Origin: Polyangium jinanense
GTDB lineage: Bacteria; Myxococcota; Polyangia; Polyangiales; Polyangiaceae
Assembly: GCF_028435365.1 (NCBI RefSeq)
Contig: NZ_JAGTJJ010000007.1
Span: 310,001 to 374,000 of the forward strand
Length of the DNA stretch: 64,000 nt
Direction: 5' to 3'
Shown here: positions 8,435-17,453 of the stretch, one piece after another
Layout: every line of letters begins with the position of its first letter
Position numbering within the stretch: the first letter of the stretch is position 1
The notes under the pieces: model-generated
Seen by the model: the letters and a program-made list of their open reading frames with translations, nothing else
The model's database searches: none
Told to the model about the DNA's origin: nothing
Made by a program: the position numbers and the translations under genes

Positions 8435-9001
8435 TCACGGACCACCGCCGGAGCTCGATCCCGAGTTCGAGCAGGCGACCACGCAATTGACGTAGGGTGT
8501 ATCCGGCTGCGGATTCGAGAGATCGTCGCAGCTCGCCGAAAGCGCGCAGTACGCCGCGCACTCGTCTCCGCCCGTGCACGGGGAAGCGCCGCCCCCGTTG
8601 AGCCCGCAGGACTCACGCTTCGCGCGCTCCTCCTGGCAGGCCGTCTTGATGAACGCCGCCGATCGGTTCGAGCAACCCCGGAGCGCATCCGCCGCGGCCG
8701 CGCAGCTCGACGTGATGAAGGCGCCATTGGTGCACGTTCCTTCATCCACGTAACAGGTGATGAAATTCGAATACTCGGCCGCGCAGCCGTCGTGCTCCGC
8801 GAGGCGCTCGGCGTCCTCCACGTCGTCCGTGCAGTCCTCGGTCTCGCGTTCGCTGCAACCCTGGCAATCGCAGCGCGACGCGCAATACGACGCCGTGTCG
8901 CTCTGGCAGCCCCCGCCGAGCGGGGCGAGCACGACGCAAAGCCCCGCGAGCGCCGCCGTGACGAACCCCCGAAAGGGCCCGAGTCCCCTTGTTTTTCGCA
9001 C
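8435..9001 (-). CDS. Cys-rich secreted lipoprotein (paralog of next downstream gene)
   Basis: I start it at the GTG reading VRKTRGLGPFRG because GGAGGGG lies five bases upstream and a proper signal peptide (TAALAGLCVVLAPLGGGC) then follows; a longer frame upstream overlaps the preceding gene. The 188-residue product has at least a dozen Cys in the same order as the paralog at 7893-8417: CASRCDCQGC, ETEDCTDDVED, CDDLSNPQPDTP, then a Ser/Gly tail (SNSGSSSGGG). Only 17 bp separate the two genes. Probably a surface-attached disulfide-rich protein; function unknown. Confidence 0.8.
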   Translation of the reverse strand: MRKTRGLGPFRGFVTAALAGLCVVLAPLGGGCQSDTASYCASRCDCQGCSERETEDCTDDVEDAERLAEHDGCAAEYSNFITCYVDEGTCTNGAFITSSCAAAADALRGCSNRSAAFIKTACQEERAKRESCGLNGGGASPCTGGDECAAYCALSASCDDLSNPQPDTPYVNCVVACSNSGSSSGGGP

Positions 9002-9027
9002 GATGTCCCCTCCTTCGTCGCCCTTTT

Positions 9028-9465
9028 TCACGGCGCCGTGGGCTTGTTCATGTCCTCGCAGGACATGGGCCAGTATCCGGTCACCTTCGGCTCGACGCAG
9101 GCGGTGCACGCGTTCGGGAACGTGCGCGGCGTGGTCGAGGGGCAGGGCGCCTTGATGCAGCGGATGCCGTTATCCATCTCGCCGCAGACGGGCCGCAGAT
9201 CCCGGGTACACCCCGCCGCCTTGCGCGACTCCTCCGAGCACGCCTGGAACGCGAGCCTGCCCGCGGGTTTTTCCACGGGCGGGGGCGCCTCCGTTTCGGT
9301 GGGCTTGTCCGCGGGAGGCGGAGGAACCTCGGTCGTGGCGGCCGTGGGCGCCGGCTCGACGGGGACCGTGGCCGTGGGGGCCGAGCCGTCGGTCGGCGGC
9401 TGCGTCGAGGCGCAGCCGAGGGCGAGGGCCGAAGCGAAAAGAGCGAGGGAAGCCAGGAATTTCAT
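9028..9465 (-). CDS. Lipoprotein with Pro-rich linker and Kazal-like domain
   Basis: A signal peptide MKFLASLALFASALALGC with a good lipobox is followed by a Pro/Thr/Glu linker of about 45 residues. Then comes a compact Cys-rich module: CTRDLRPVCGEMDNG, CIKAPCPSTTP and FPNACTACVEPKVTGY. The PVCG and F-x-N-x-C-x-A-C spacing is that of Kazal-type domains, which inhibit serine proteases or merely serve as small extracellular modules. A protective inhibitor role in a predatory, protease-secreting bacterium is plausible but inferred. It is the first gene of the 9465-7292 lipoprotein run and is divergent from the aminopeptidase gene (62 bp between starts). Confidence 0.75.
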   Translation of the reverse strand: MKFLASLALFASALALGCASTQPPTDGSAPTATVPVEPAPTAATTEVPPPPADKPTETEAPPPVEKPAGRLAFQACSEESRKAAGCTRDLRPVCGEMDNGIRCIKAPCPSTTPRTFPNACTACVEPKVTGYWPMSCEDMNKPTAP

Positions 9466-9527
9466 GATGGCGGCGCGTGTCTAGCCGTTTTCCCTGGCCG
9501 CTTCAAGGCGAGGCTATACTCGGATCC

Positions 9528-10925
9528 ATGCTCTCCCCGCGCACCCCATCCTCGGTCTTCGTCGCCCGCCGTCGCGCCCTCGCCGAGCGCTCGCCGACCC
9601 CGGCGCTGCTCGCGGCCGGTCTGCCGCCAGCGCGCCAGTACCGCGCGAACACCTACCCGTTCCGCGCCAAGAGCCACTTCCTGTACCTCGTCGGCGAGCA
9701 CATCCCCGGCGCGGCCCTGCTCGTCACGCGGGACCGGCAGATCCTGTTCGTCGAGCCCGAAGCCGACGGCGACGCGCTCTGGCACGGGCCCCGCCCGTCG
9801 TTCGAGGAGCTCCGCGCGGCGCACGCCGTCGACGAGGTCCGCGCGCTCGCGGACGTCGACGCGGTCCTGCGTGATCTTGGCGCGCCCGTGGCCACGCTCC
9901 CGACCGAAGACGCGCGGAGCGCTGCGTGGCTCTCGGCCCGGCTCGTCCGCGTGATCCCGGCCTCGAGCGGGGACAAACTCGAAGCGGGCAGCCCCGACGA
10001 AGCGCTCGCCGAGGCGATGATCGGCCTGCGCCTGCGCCACGACGAGGCCGCGATCGAGCAGCTGCGCGCCGCAGGTCAGGCGAGCGCACGCGCGCACCTC
10101 GCGGGCATGCGCGCGACGCGTCCGGGCGGCACCGAGGCCGAGGTGGCGGGCGTGATGATCGGCTCGCTGCGCCGCGAGGGCTTCGAGGATGCCTACGGCC
10201 CGATCGTGACAATCCACGGCGAGGTCCTGCACAACGAGCACCACCACGGCACGCTCGCCGCGGGCGATCTGCTGCTCGCCGACGTGGGCGGCGAGACGCC
10301 CGAGGGCTTCGCCGGCGACATCACCCGCACCTGGCCCGTCTCGGGCACGTTTTCCCCCACGCAACGCGCGATCTACGACGTCGTGCTCGCAGCCCAGCGC
10401 GCCGCCGTGGCCAAGGTTCGTCCAGGCGTCCGCTACCGCGAGGTCCACGAGACCGCGAAGCGCATCATCGTGGAAGGCCTCTGCCACCTCGGGATCTTCC
10501 GCGGCGAACCGAGCGGTCTGCTCGAGCGCGGCGCGGCCGCGATCTTCTTCCCGCACGGCATCGGCCACCTCATCGGGCTCGACGTGCACGACATGGAAGA
10601 CCTCGGCGATCGCGCCGGCTACGCGCCCGGCCGCACGCGCTCGAAGGCCTTCGGCGACTGCTACCTAAGGCTCGATCGCGACCTCGAGCCCGGCATGGCC
10701 GTGACCATCGAGCCCGGGTTTTACCAGGTCCCCGCGATCCTTCGCGACGCGCGGTACGTCGGCGCCGTCGGCGACGATCTGCGCCGCGACGTGCTCGCGC
10801 GTTACGCCGACGTGCGTGGCATCCGCATCGAGGACGACGTGCTCTGCACGGACGGCGAGCCCGAAGTGCTCACCTCGCTCGTCCCGAAGGACGCGTCCGA
10901 GGTCGAAGCCGCGATGCGGTCGTGA
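9528..10925 (+). CDS. pepP: Xaa-Pro aminopeptidase (M24B, PepP type)
   Basis: The start at MLSPRTPSSVF is chosen because the N-terminal aminopeptidase-P domain begins there (FVARRRALAERSP); an upstream start would add 17 unrelated residues. The 465-residue length fits PepP. The catalytic pita-bread domain shows the five metal ligands in order: LLADVGGE (Asp), AGDITRTWP (Asp), HGIGHLIGLDVHD (His), TIEPGFY (Glu) and GIRIEDDV (Glu). The enzyme removes the N-terminal residue from peptides with proline in second position, using two manganese ions, in the cytoplasm. It is transcribed alone; a palindromic repeat lies just downstream and may help end the transcript. Confidence 0.92.
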   Translation: MLSPRTPSSVFVARRRALAERSPTPALLAAGLPPARQYRANTYPFRAKSHFLYLVGEHIPGAALLVTRDRQILFVEPEADGDALWHGPRPSFEELRAAHAVDEVRALADVDAVLRDLGAPVATLPTEDARSAAWLSARLVRVIPASSGDKLEAGSPDEALAEAMIGLRLRHDEAAIEQLRAAGQASARAHLAGMRATRPGGTEAEVAGVMIGSLRREGFEDAYGPIVTIHGEVLHNEHHHGTLAAGDLLLADVGGETPEGFAGDITRTWPVSGTFSPTQRAIYDVVLAAQRAAVAKVRPGVRYREVHETAKRIIVEGLCHLGIFRGEPSGLLERGAAAIFFPHGIGHLIGLDVHDMEDLGDRAGYAPGRTRSKAFGDCYLRLDRDLEPGMAVTIEPGFYQVPAILRDARYVGAVGDDLRRDVLARYADVRGIRIEDDVLCTDGEPEVLTSLVPKDASEVEAAMRS

Positions 10926-10943
10926 GATTCATGGCGAGGCGTC

Positions 10944-11127
10944 GCGCCGGGGCGCTGCCCCGGGCCCCGCGGGGGCTATTCGCCCCTCGACCCGAACCAG
11001 GGCAAGCCCTGGACCATTTGGGGAAGAACTGCGCGGTGCGCAGTTCTTCGTCCTGGGTCCAGCCCCTGGCTGGTCCGGGTGCAGGGGCGGACAGCCCCTG
11101 CTGGGGCCTGGGGCAACGCCCCAGCGC
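10944..11127. repeat. Dispersed intergenic palindromic repeat, copy 1
   Basis: A long imperfect palindrome fills the gap between two convergent genes. Its centre is a perfect hairpin: GAAGAACTGCGC (11023-11034), loop GGT, GCGCAGTTCTTC (11038-11049). The outer arms, about 75 bp each, pair ccagggcaagccctgg/ccagcccctggctgg-like stems, gaaccagg/cctgggtc and ggggcgctgcccc/ggggcaacgcccc. The same element recurs, inverted and with an extra central segment, at 54264-54564. No coding potential. It is a mobile or REP/MITE-like element and could act as a bidirectional terminator. Confidence 0.8.
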
Positions 11128-11172
11128 AGCGGCGTCGACATGAGACCCATGCTCAGCCGCCGCGCGGTGAGG

Positions 11173-12633
11173 CTACTCTCGGTACGGATTCGCCGCCTCC
11201 ACGTACTTCCGCTGCGCGCGGGCCTTGTCGATCCCCTTGGGCTTCGCCGCGACGTCCTTCTTCGCGCCGGAGATCGTGCTTTCCTGCGCCGCCAGATCCT
11301 GGGCTAGCGCCTCGCCTTTGGTCCCTCCCGCCGCGCGCCTTGCCCGCTCGGTTACCTCGCGCAGCGCCTTTTCCTGCTCCGCGAGCTTGGCCTCCGCCTC
11401 CTCGGTGCGACCTTGCTCCAGGAGATCGTTCACCGCGTCGAGCGTGTCGGCCGTCCGGGTACGCTCGATCCGCGTCGCGATGATCGGATCGAGCTCTGAT
11501 GCCGCTTCCCCGTCTGCGCCGATGCGCACGTCGAGCTTGCCGCTGCACGAACCTTCCCCGCCTGCCTTCCGATCGTCGAAGCGCAAGCGCACGTCGGCCA
11601 CGGGCGTGATGCCTTCGGCTTCGGCAGGCACGCCGACCTCGAGCAGAAGCGTCTTCGTGTCGCCTGCGGAGAAGTTTCCGAGCGGCACCGTGATGCTCGA
11701 GCCATTCTGGGTGAACGAGCGATCGAAGACTCGCCGCAGCGTGATCCCTGAGGCGAGGTTGACGGTCACGGAGGCCGAGACGGCGACGGTCTTGCGGAGT
11801 TTGTCGGCTTCGGCGAGGAAGACACGCTCGAGCGAGGCCGCGTCCTCGATGAAGTGGTGGCGCCCGCCCGAGTGCAGCGCGATCGCGCCCATGATCTTCT
11901 GGTTGTACGACGTGCCCACGCCGATCGTGCTCACGCCGATGCCGGTGTCCCGCGCCGATCGCGCGATCGATTCGAAGCCCGGCACGTCCCGCACGCCGGC
12001 CGTCGCGTCGCCGTCGCTGAGCACGATCATCCGATCGGCCGCGCCTTCGCTCTTCCGAAGCTCCTCCACGCCGGCCTGGATCCCGCACGAGATGCATGTG
12101 TCGCCGCCGAGGGAAATGTTCTGGATCGCGGACCGGATCGCCTGGCGGGTCGAGGGGTTGACCGTGGTCATCGCGACGTCGGTCGTGGGCCGCGTGTCGA
12201 ACGAGATCACGCTGACCCGGTCGCCGTCTTCGAGGTGATCGACGGCCGCGTTCGCCGCGGCGAGCGCCCGGGGAAGCCTGTCGCCCTTCATCGAACCCGA
12301 GCGATCGATCACGATCGCCAGGTGGTTCTCGGCGACGCGTTTGCCGTCCTCGGCGCCGTCGGCGTGCACCTCGACCATCACGTAGGTCCCTCGAAACACG
12401 CCCTGTTCGAGCCGCGTGTGCCCGATCCGGCCCTCCATGTGGAGTGTCGTGCCCGTGCTGAACGTCGAGGCGACCTCCGGCGTCGTCGCCGCCGGCGCGA
12501 CGTCGCCGCTACGCGCTTCCGGGGCTGTGCCGAGCGTCGTGGCGCCCGAGGACGCGGGGGCGAGGAGGTACACGGACGAACCGGACACCAGCATGCCGAG
12601 GGCGCTCAGGAGGGCGACGCTTTGGACCTTCAT
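11173..12633 (-). CDS. Secreted von Willebrand factor A (VWA) domain protein
   Basis: The 486-residue product starts with a hydrophobic signal or anchor (VALLSALGMLVSGSSVYLL) and a Ser/Ala/Thr-rich linker. The VWA domain begins near residue 105; its metal-ion-dependent adhesion site is VIDRSGSMKGDRL, with VLSDGDATAGV as the third MIDAS element. A beta-rich domain follows, as in Ca-activated chloride-channel-like VWA proteins of bacteria (family name only; no channel is implied). The C-terminal quarter is highly charged helix with Ala/Glu/Lys repeats, likely coiled coil. Such proteins mediate metal-dependent protein contacts in the periplasm or at the surface. It is 31 bp downstream of the unknown gene at 12665. 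Confidence 0.85.
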   Translation of the reverse strand: MKVQSVALLSALGMLVSGSSVYLLAPASSGATTLGTAPEARSGDVAPAATTPEVASTFSTGTTLHMEGRIGHTRLEQGVFRGTYVMVEVHADGAEDGKRVAENHLAIVIDRSGSMKGDRLPRALAAANAAVDHLEDGDRVSVISFDTRPTTDVAMTTVNPSTRQAIRSAIQNISLGGDTCISCGIQAGVEELRKSEGAADRMIVLSDGDATAGVRDVPGFESIARSARDTGIGVSTIGVGTSYNQKIMGAIALHSGGRHHFIEDAASLERVFLAEADKLRKTVAVSASVTVNLASGITLRRVFDRSFTQNGSSITVPLGNFSAGDTKTLLLEVGVPAEAEGITPVADVRLRFDDRKAGGEGSCSGKLDVRIGADGEAASELDPIIATRIERTRTADTLDAVNDLLEQGRTEEAEAKLAEQEKALREVTERARRAAGGTKGEALAQDLAAQESTISGAKKDVAAKPKGIDKARAQRKYVEAANPYRE

Positions 12634-12664
12634 CGGGGGACCTCGCTCGGGCGCGGCGCCGGCG

Positions 12665-13228
12665 TCAGCGCCCTTCGTTCGAGGCGCGCAGCATGTCGAA
12701 GCGCTCTTCTGGCGTGCTCACGGCGTGCAGTTTGCCGTGGCGGACGTCGAGCACCCCGAATACGTGCCCCGGGCAAATGCGACCGAGGCGGCCTGCGAGC
12801 AGGCTCAGCATCACGCTCGTGCGGCGCGGCGTGAGTGGCTCGCCGCGGAAGTACATCTTGATCACGTGCGGCGTCTCGTCGATCGCGAGCCCGAGCTCCG
12901 GGTTCACGTCGACCTCGTGCGCGCCCATGCGATAGCGGGTCCGCGGCGGATCGAACCATTTCATCGTCCCCGTCTCGAGGAAGCGCCGGTAGCCCTCGAT
13001 CCCGCGCGCGAACACGCGGCGCTTCTTCTCGCTCGTCTCGCGGGCGACCACGGCGTCGAGCGTCACGGGCAAGAGATCCTGGCGATGCATCTCCACGATC
13101 GCGTCGCGAAGCGGATGATAATAATCGGGGGCCGAATCTCCCTTGCGCTCCTTCAGCGGATCCGCGACGCCGCCCGCGCCAGCTTCGAGCACGAAGTCGA
13201 CGAATCCCGTCAACGAGATTCTATTCAT
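12665..13228 (-). CDS. Hypothetical protein, tandem paralog A
   Basis: A 187-residue cytoplasmic-looking protein with no recognised family. Start MNRISLTGFVDFVL is preceded by GGAGGG. It aligns well with the next gene upstream (13426-14022): SLTGFVDFVLEAG against SLTYFVDFVLRSG, then P-LRDAIVEMHRQ against PIREGIVAMHRRG, KMYFRGEPLTPRRT against KLYFRQEPLAAKRS, and a shared end near the VLDVRHGKLH/MLDVPRAKLH element. The middle has W-F-D/E-PP (KWFDPPRTR), and VNPELGLAIDETPH matches LNPEVGFVIDKKPH. Conservation of polar and aromatic positions points to a folded alpha/beta domain under selection. Function unknown. Confidence 0.8.
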   Translation of the reverse strand: MNRISLTGFVDFVLEAGAGGVADPLKERKGDSAPDYYHPLRDAIVEMHRQDLLPVTLDAVVARETSEKKRRVFARGIEGYRRFLETGTMKWFDPPRTRYRMGAHEVDVNPELGLAIDETPHVIKMYFRGEPLTPRRTSVMLSLLAGRLGRICPGHVFGVLDVRHGKLHAVSTPEERFDMLRASNEGR

Positions 13229-13425
13229 GATCCCTCCGCCACATTCTTACGCCAAGCTGCTGTCCAGCGTACCGGCACACGCTTCCATACCACGGATCCC
13301 CCCGCGCCGTTGCGCCATGGTAGGTTTCCCCTGACGAAAAATGTCCGTTCGGACCCCTACAGCGGGGCCGATTCGTCCAGGTCGCCGGAAAGTCGAGCGA
13401 CCACCCCTGTGAAAGCAAGTTCGCG

Positions 13426-14022
13426 TCAAAGCGCTTCGTACATCGTGGAGAACGCGGCGGCCTCGCCGCGCAGCAGCACTTCGAGGCGCGGATTCGGCAG
13501 GTCCTTCGCGGTGTGGAGCTTCGCGCGTGGCACGTCGAGCATCGTGATCACGTGATTCGGATAGAGGCGCGTGAGGCCGCTCGTGAGGAGCGCGAGGGCC
13601 ACGGCGCTGCGCTTCGCGGCGAGCGGCTCCTGGCGGAAATACAGCTTGACGAGGTGGGGCTTCTTGTCGATCACGAAGCCGACCTCGGGGTTCAGGTTGA
13701 TCTCGAGGTCACCGAGCTTCATTGCGCCGTGCGGTGGCTCGAACCAGCGCTTGTCGCCCGAGGCCAAGAACTTCCGGTATCCGGCGGCGACGTGGGGATA
13801 GATACGGCGCCTTTTGTCGTCGGTCTGCATCGCGATGACCGTGTCGAGGACGGATTCGCACTCGCCTCGCCGGTGCATGGCCACGATGCCTTCCCGGATC
13901 GGACGATAAAAATCCGTGCTCAGCTCGTCCTTGCGTTCCTTGTATTCGCGGACGCCAGTCAGCTTGGGTGTCCCGGATCTCAGCACGAAGTCGACGAAGT
14001 ACGTCAGCGAGACCTTCTCCAT
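13426..14022 (-). CDS. Hypothetical protein, tandem paralog B
   Basis: The start MEKVSLTYFVDFVL is chosen by a good ribosome-binding site (GGGAGG, six bases before ATG) and by alignment with paralog A; an upstream in-frame ATG would add 59 residues with no match in paralog A. The 198-residue product shares the paralog pattern (KERKDELSTDFYRPIREG, WFEPPHGAM, LYFRQEPLAAKR). No signal or membrane segment, no named family. The 197 bp between the two genes contain a palindrome (GTCCG-tt-CGGAC, 13343-13354), so paralog A may have its own promoter. Upstream of paralog B lies another palindrome (14092-14105). Function unknown. Confidence 0.8.
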   Translation of the reverse strand: MEKVSLTYFVDFVLRSGTPKLTGVREYKERKDELSTDFYRPIREGIVAMHRRGECESVLDTVIAMQTDDKRRRIYPHVAAGYRKFLASGDKRWFEPPHGAMKLGDLEINLNPEVGFVIDKKPHLVKLYFRQEPLAAKRSAVALALLTSGLTRLYPNHVITMLDVPRAKLHTAKDLPNPRLEVLLRGEAAAFSTMYEAL

Positions 14023-14091
14023 GGGGATCCTCCCGTGGGCTCCGCTCCGGAATGTCGACCCCCCCGAGGCCGACATCACGATTTGGTATTT

Positions 14092-14105
14092 ATCACGAAC
14101 GTGAT
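14092..14105. promoter_or_regulatory. 14-bp perfect palindrome in a divergent promoter region
   Basis: ATCACG-aa-CGTGAT lies 70 bp upstream of the start of paralog B (14022, minus strand), in the 355-bp gap (14023-14377) before the plus-strand oxidoreductase gene. This is the size and shape of a dimeric repressor site. The rest of the gap shows several scattered copies of the short word aATGTCC but no obvious gene, RNA or terminator. Which of the two genes it controls, if any, cannot be told from sequence. Confidence 0.4.
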
Positions 14106-14377
14106 TCGAATGCTGCCCCTCGATGGAGGTCGATGCGACGAAGAATGTCCCACCTGAACCTGAGAAGTCCGCGATCAGGTGTTCGGCTTCCGCATCCAAG
14201 ACGGCTTCTGTGAATCACGCGCGGACGCAATATGTCCCATGCGCCGGAAGCGTTGCGGTAATGATGTGTCGCAGAATGTCCGATTGGTCCCTCGGAGGTC
14301 CTGCGATCGGTCGTTTTCGTTCCGAGGGGTTGACGCCGCCCCTAGACCGTGGAACGGGGCGGACGGAGGAGGTTTTC

Positions 14378-15391
14378 GTGAAGGCAATCGTCATTCAGGG
14401 CTCGTTCGGGCTCGGCTCCCTCGCCGAGGTCACGCTGCCCGATCCCACCCCCGGGCCCGACCAGGTCGTGATTCGCATGCGCGCCGCGTCGCTCAACTAT
14501 CGCGACCTCATGATGGTCAGGGGCCAATACAACCCCCGCCAGCCGCTCCCGCTCGTGCCCTTCTCGGACGGCGTCGGCGAGGTCGTCGAGGTGGGCCCCT
14601 CCGTGACGCGCCTCAAAAAAGGCGACCGCGTCTGCCCCATCTTCACGCAAGCCTGGCAGGACGGCGAGCTCGACGCCGAGAAGCTCAAGACGACGCTCGG
14701 CGGCCCCCTGCCCGGCGTCCTCTCCGAGCTCTTCGTGGCGGGCGAGTCCGGCGTCGTGAAGGTGCCCGCCCACCTCACGGACGAGGAAGCGGCGACCCTC
14801 CCCTGCGCGGGCGTGACCACGTACAATGCGCTTTTTTTCTCCGGCAAGGTTTCACCGGGCGATACGGTGCTCGTGCAAGGCACGGGCGGCGTGTCGATCT
14901 TCGCACTGCAATTCGCCCGCCTCGCCGGCGCGCGCGTGATCGTGACATCGAGCAGCGACGCGAAGCTCGAGCGCGCGAAGGCACTCGGCGCGTGGGCCAC
15001 GATCAACTACAAGACCACGCCCGATTGGGACAAAAAGGCCCTCGAGCTCACGGGCGGCGTGGGCGTCGACCACGTGATCGAGGTCGGCGGCGCGGGCACG
15101 TTCACGCGCTCGCTGCGCGCCACGCGGATCGCGGGCACGGTGAGCGTGATCGGCGTGCTCGGGGGCGCGGCGCAGGAGATGAGCGTGCTTCCCATCCTGA
15201 TGAAGCACCTCGAGCTCCACGGGATCATGGTCGGCTCGCGCGTGATGTTCGAGGCGATGAACCGCGCGATCGAGGCAAGCGGGCTCCGGCCGGTGATCGA
15301 CGAGAAGACGTTCTCCTTCGGTGAGGCGCGCGAAGCGCTCACCTACATGGAGAGCGGCGGGCATTTCGGAAAGATCGTGCTGCGATTCTGA
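14378..15391 (+). CDS. NAD(P)-dependent medium-chain alcohol dehydrogenase / quinone-oxidoreductase-like
   Basis: The GTG start (VKAIVIQGSFGLG) is chosen because GGAGGAGG precedes it by five to six bases and homology begins there. The 337-residue protein has the GroES-like N-terminal domain (SLNYRDLMMVRGQY, then FSDGVGEVVEVGPSV and KGDRVCPIF). A Rossmann fold follows with its glycine motif (VLVQGTGGVSIFALQFARL, about 165-185). The substrate-side Cys/His zinc ligands of classical alcohol dehydrogenases are not evident, so a zinc-free oxidoreductase acting on enals, quinones or alcohols is likely. The C-terminal end (ESGGHFGKIVL) is typical for the family. Stand-alone gene, convergent with the acetyltransferase 21 bp away. 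Exact substrate unknown. Confidence 0.87.
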   Translation: MKAIVIQGSFGLGSLAEVTLPDPTPGPDQVVIRMRAASLNYRDLMMVRGQYNPRQPLPLVPFSDGVGEVVEVGPSVTRLKKGDRVCPIFTQAWQDGELDAEKLKTTLGGPLPGVLSELFVAGESGVVKVPAHLTDEEAATLPCAGVTTYNALFFSGKVSPGDTVLVQGTGGVSIFALQFARLAGARVIVTSSSDAKLERAKALGAWATINYKTTPDWDKKALELTGGVGVDHVIEVGGAGTFTRSLRATRIAGTVSVIGVLGGAAQEMSVLPILMKHLELHGIMVGSRVMFEAMNRAIEASGLRPVIDEKTFSFGEAREALTYMESGGHFGKIVLRF

Positions 15392-15412
15392 AGCGGCTTC
15401 GGAGCGCGCGCG

Positions 15413-16195
15413 TCACGGTCGTTCGAGGTGCACGCGTGTGCAGACGACCCGGAAGCCCACCCGCTGTACATTTCGCTCGGTGGGCTCGCCGGGCATCGAT
15501 CCGATCGTCGCCACCGTCGCGCCGCGCGCCCGCGCCTCTGCAAGTCGCGCGCGGATGAGCGCCTGCTGGATGCCACGCCTCCGCCACGCCGGCAGCACGC
15601 TCGTCCCGTACAGCGCCACGACCTCGCCGCGCACCTCCGCGCTCCCCGCGCCCACGGCCTCGTCCCCGGCCCAGGCCATCACGCTGATCGAGCGTGGGTT
15701 TCTCACCATGCGCAGGCTCACGTCCCGATCGGCCTCCGACATGGGCGTGCCCTCGGGCCGGAATCCGCTGCTGGACACCTCGACGAACCGCTCCTCCTCG
15801 TCCGGCGAAACCTTTCGCACCACGATCCCTGCGGGCAGCGCCGTGCCGGCGATGGGATCCTCGTCCGCGGGGAGCTCCCGCGCGAGGAGATTTTCGAATC
15901 GGGTGAGCACGAACTTCCGCGCGGCAAGTATAGGCAAGAGCCCCGGATCCACGTAGGGCGAGAGCTCCATCCGGATCGGCACGCCGCGGCCCTCGTAAAA
16001 TGCCTCGATTCGATCGAGATCCTCGGCCGTGACCGGCCCGGCGAGGCCGATTCCAATGACGACGTTGCACCACGAGCCCGGCCCGGCGAAGCAGGCGATC
16101 CCGCCGGCGACGCGGATGGACTCGGGCGCGATGGAGGCGAAGCCCTGCACCTGGCGGGCTTCTTCGAGTCGGGAGATGTCCTCGGCGGTTCGCAT
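15413..16195 (-). CDS. GNAT-family N-acetyltransferase
   Basis: The 260-residue product has a GNAT domain in its C-terminal half. Strand beta-4 is GAGSAEVRGEVVALYGTSV, followed by the acetyl-CoA pyrophosphate-binding loop RRRGIQQALI (Q/R-x-x-G-x-A/G type) and a helix ending ARARGATVATIG. The N-terminal half (about 1-130) is a second, more divergent GNAT-like fold, which fits the two-domain members of the family. The family transfers an acetyl group from acetyl-CoA to a primary amine; the acceptor cannot be predicted. It starts 13 bp downstream of the RNA methyltransferase stop at 16208 and may be its operon partner. Confidence 0.82.
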   Translation of the reverse strand: MRTAEDISRLEEARQVQGFASIAPESIRVAGGIACFAGPGSWCNVVIGIGLAGPVTAEDLDRIEAFYEGRGVPIRMELSPYVDPGLLPILAARKFVLTRFENLLARELPADEDPIAGTALPAGIVVRKVSPDEEERFVEVSSSGFRPEGTPMSEADRDVSLRMVRNPRSISVMAWAGDEAVGAGSAEVRGEVVALYGTSVLPAWRRRGIQQALIRARLAEARARGATVATIGSMPGEPTERNVQRVGFRVVCTRVHLERP

Positions 16196-16207
16196 GGCGC
16201 CTCTTTA

Positions 16208-17317
16208 TCACCGTATTGAATACGAAAACAACCGGCACTCGATCGGACCATTCCAGACCGTGATCTCCTTCGACGGCCGGATCCGCATCGCTCGCGAGAT
16301 CTCCGGCGTCCCGGCGAGCAGCACCACCGTGTGCCCCGACAACCGCCGGAGCGCCTCCGCCATCCCCCGGTAGAGCTCCTCTCCTCCGGACAAACGCTCC
16401 CCGTACGGCGGGTTCGTCACGATGAACCCCGGCGGCTCCAGAGGCTCCACGTCCCGCACGTCCGCGCGCGAGAAATGCAGCCGCACGCCCGCGGCTTTCG
16501 CGTTTTGTTTTGCCGTCTCGATCGCCTGCGGCGAGACGTCGCTCCCCGCGACGAACGGCCCCTCGCTCTTCACCCGCGCCCGCGCGGCCTCGCGCATCTC
16601 CGCGATGCGCCTCTTCCGTGTCTCGTCGTGGCTCGGCCACCGCTCGAAGCCGTGCCGCTCCCGCAAGAGCCCTGGCGCCACGTCGCGCGCCCAGAGCGCC
16701 GCCTCGATCGGGATCGTCCCCGATCCGCACATCGGATCCACGAGCGGGCTTTGCCGGTCCCATCCGGAAAGACGCAGGATCGCCGCCGCCAGCGTCTCCT
16801 TGAGCGGCGCCTCCTCGATACGCTTGCGGTAGCCCCGCCGGTGCAGCGACTCGCCCGAGAGATCCACGTACAGGCTCGCTCGATCCCGCACCACGTGCAC
16901 GAACACGCCCAGATCCGGGTCGTCGAGGTCCACGCTCGATCGCGCACCGAGCTGCTTGCGCTCCTGATCGACGATCGCGTCCTTCGTCTTCTGCGCGATG
17001 AACTGCGTGTGCGTGAGGCGGCTGTCCTTGCACGCCGCGCGCACCGCGAGCGTGCGCTGCGGATCTACGTACGGACTGAAATCTACGCGGGAAACGCCCT
17101 CGTAGAGCGCCTCGCCCGACTCCGCCTCGAACTCGGCGAGCAGCGCGAGCACGCGCACGGCGATGCGCAGCTCGAGGCATGCGCGCATGCCCTCGTCGAT
17201 CGGGCCCTCGAAGTGCACGCCGCCTCGATCCGCGCGCACCTCGCGGAAGCGCGCCTCGCGCAGCTCGTCGCGCAGCGCGCCCTCCGTGCCCTTCGCGGCC
17301 GTCGCGAAGAAGCGCAT
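16208..17317 (-). CDS. THUMP-domain 23S rRNA guanine-N2 methyltransferase-like (RlmL/YcbY N-terminal type)
   Basis: I start it at [15 protein letters not shown], where homology begins (GAGGTG sits just upstream); [11 protein letters not shown], 11 codons earlier, is an alternative. The 369-residue protein has an N-terminal THUMP/ferredoxin-like RNA-binding region (to about residue 160). The class-I methyltransferase domain carries [15 protein letters not shown] (SAM-binding, about 185) and the catalytic NPPYGERL (about 300). NPPY methyltransferases act on exocyclic amino groups of nucleic-acid bases. In E. coli the equivalent half of RlmKL makes m2G2445 in 23S rRNA. Divergent from the cyclophilin gene. 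Family is firm; the exact target base is inferred. Confidence 0.9.
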   Translation of the reverse strand: MRFFATAAKGTEGALRDELREARFREVRADRGGVHFEGPIDEGMRACLELRIAVRVLALLAEFEAESGEALYEGVSRVDFSPYVDPQRTLAVRAACKDSRLTHTQFIAQKTKDAIVDQERKQLGARSSVDLDDPDLGVFVHVVRDRASLYVDLSGESLHRRGYRKRIEEAPLKETLAAAILRLSGWDRQSPLVDPMCGSGTIPIEAALWARDVAPGLLRERHGFERWPSHDETRKRRIAEMREAARARVKSEGPFVAGSDVSPQAIETAKQNAKAAGVRLHFSRADVRDVEPLEPPGFIVTNPPYGERLSGGEELYRGMAEALRRLSGHTVVLLAGTPEISRAMRIRPSKEITVWNGPIECRLFSYSIR

Positions 17318-17453
17318 CACCTCGCCCCGGTTCTTTCGCTCGGTTCGCATGTCGTCGGTCCGGGGCGTACGCTTGTGCAGCCCTTCGCGCAAGAGGTTGT
17401 TCGTTCCCGTGCCCCTTGCCGAACTCGCCCCGGAGGGCCTACGCTCCGCGCCC

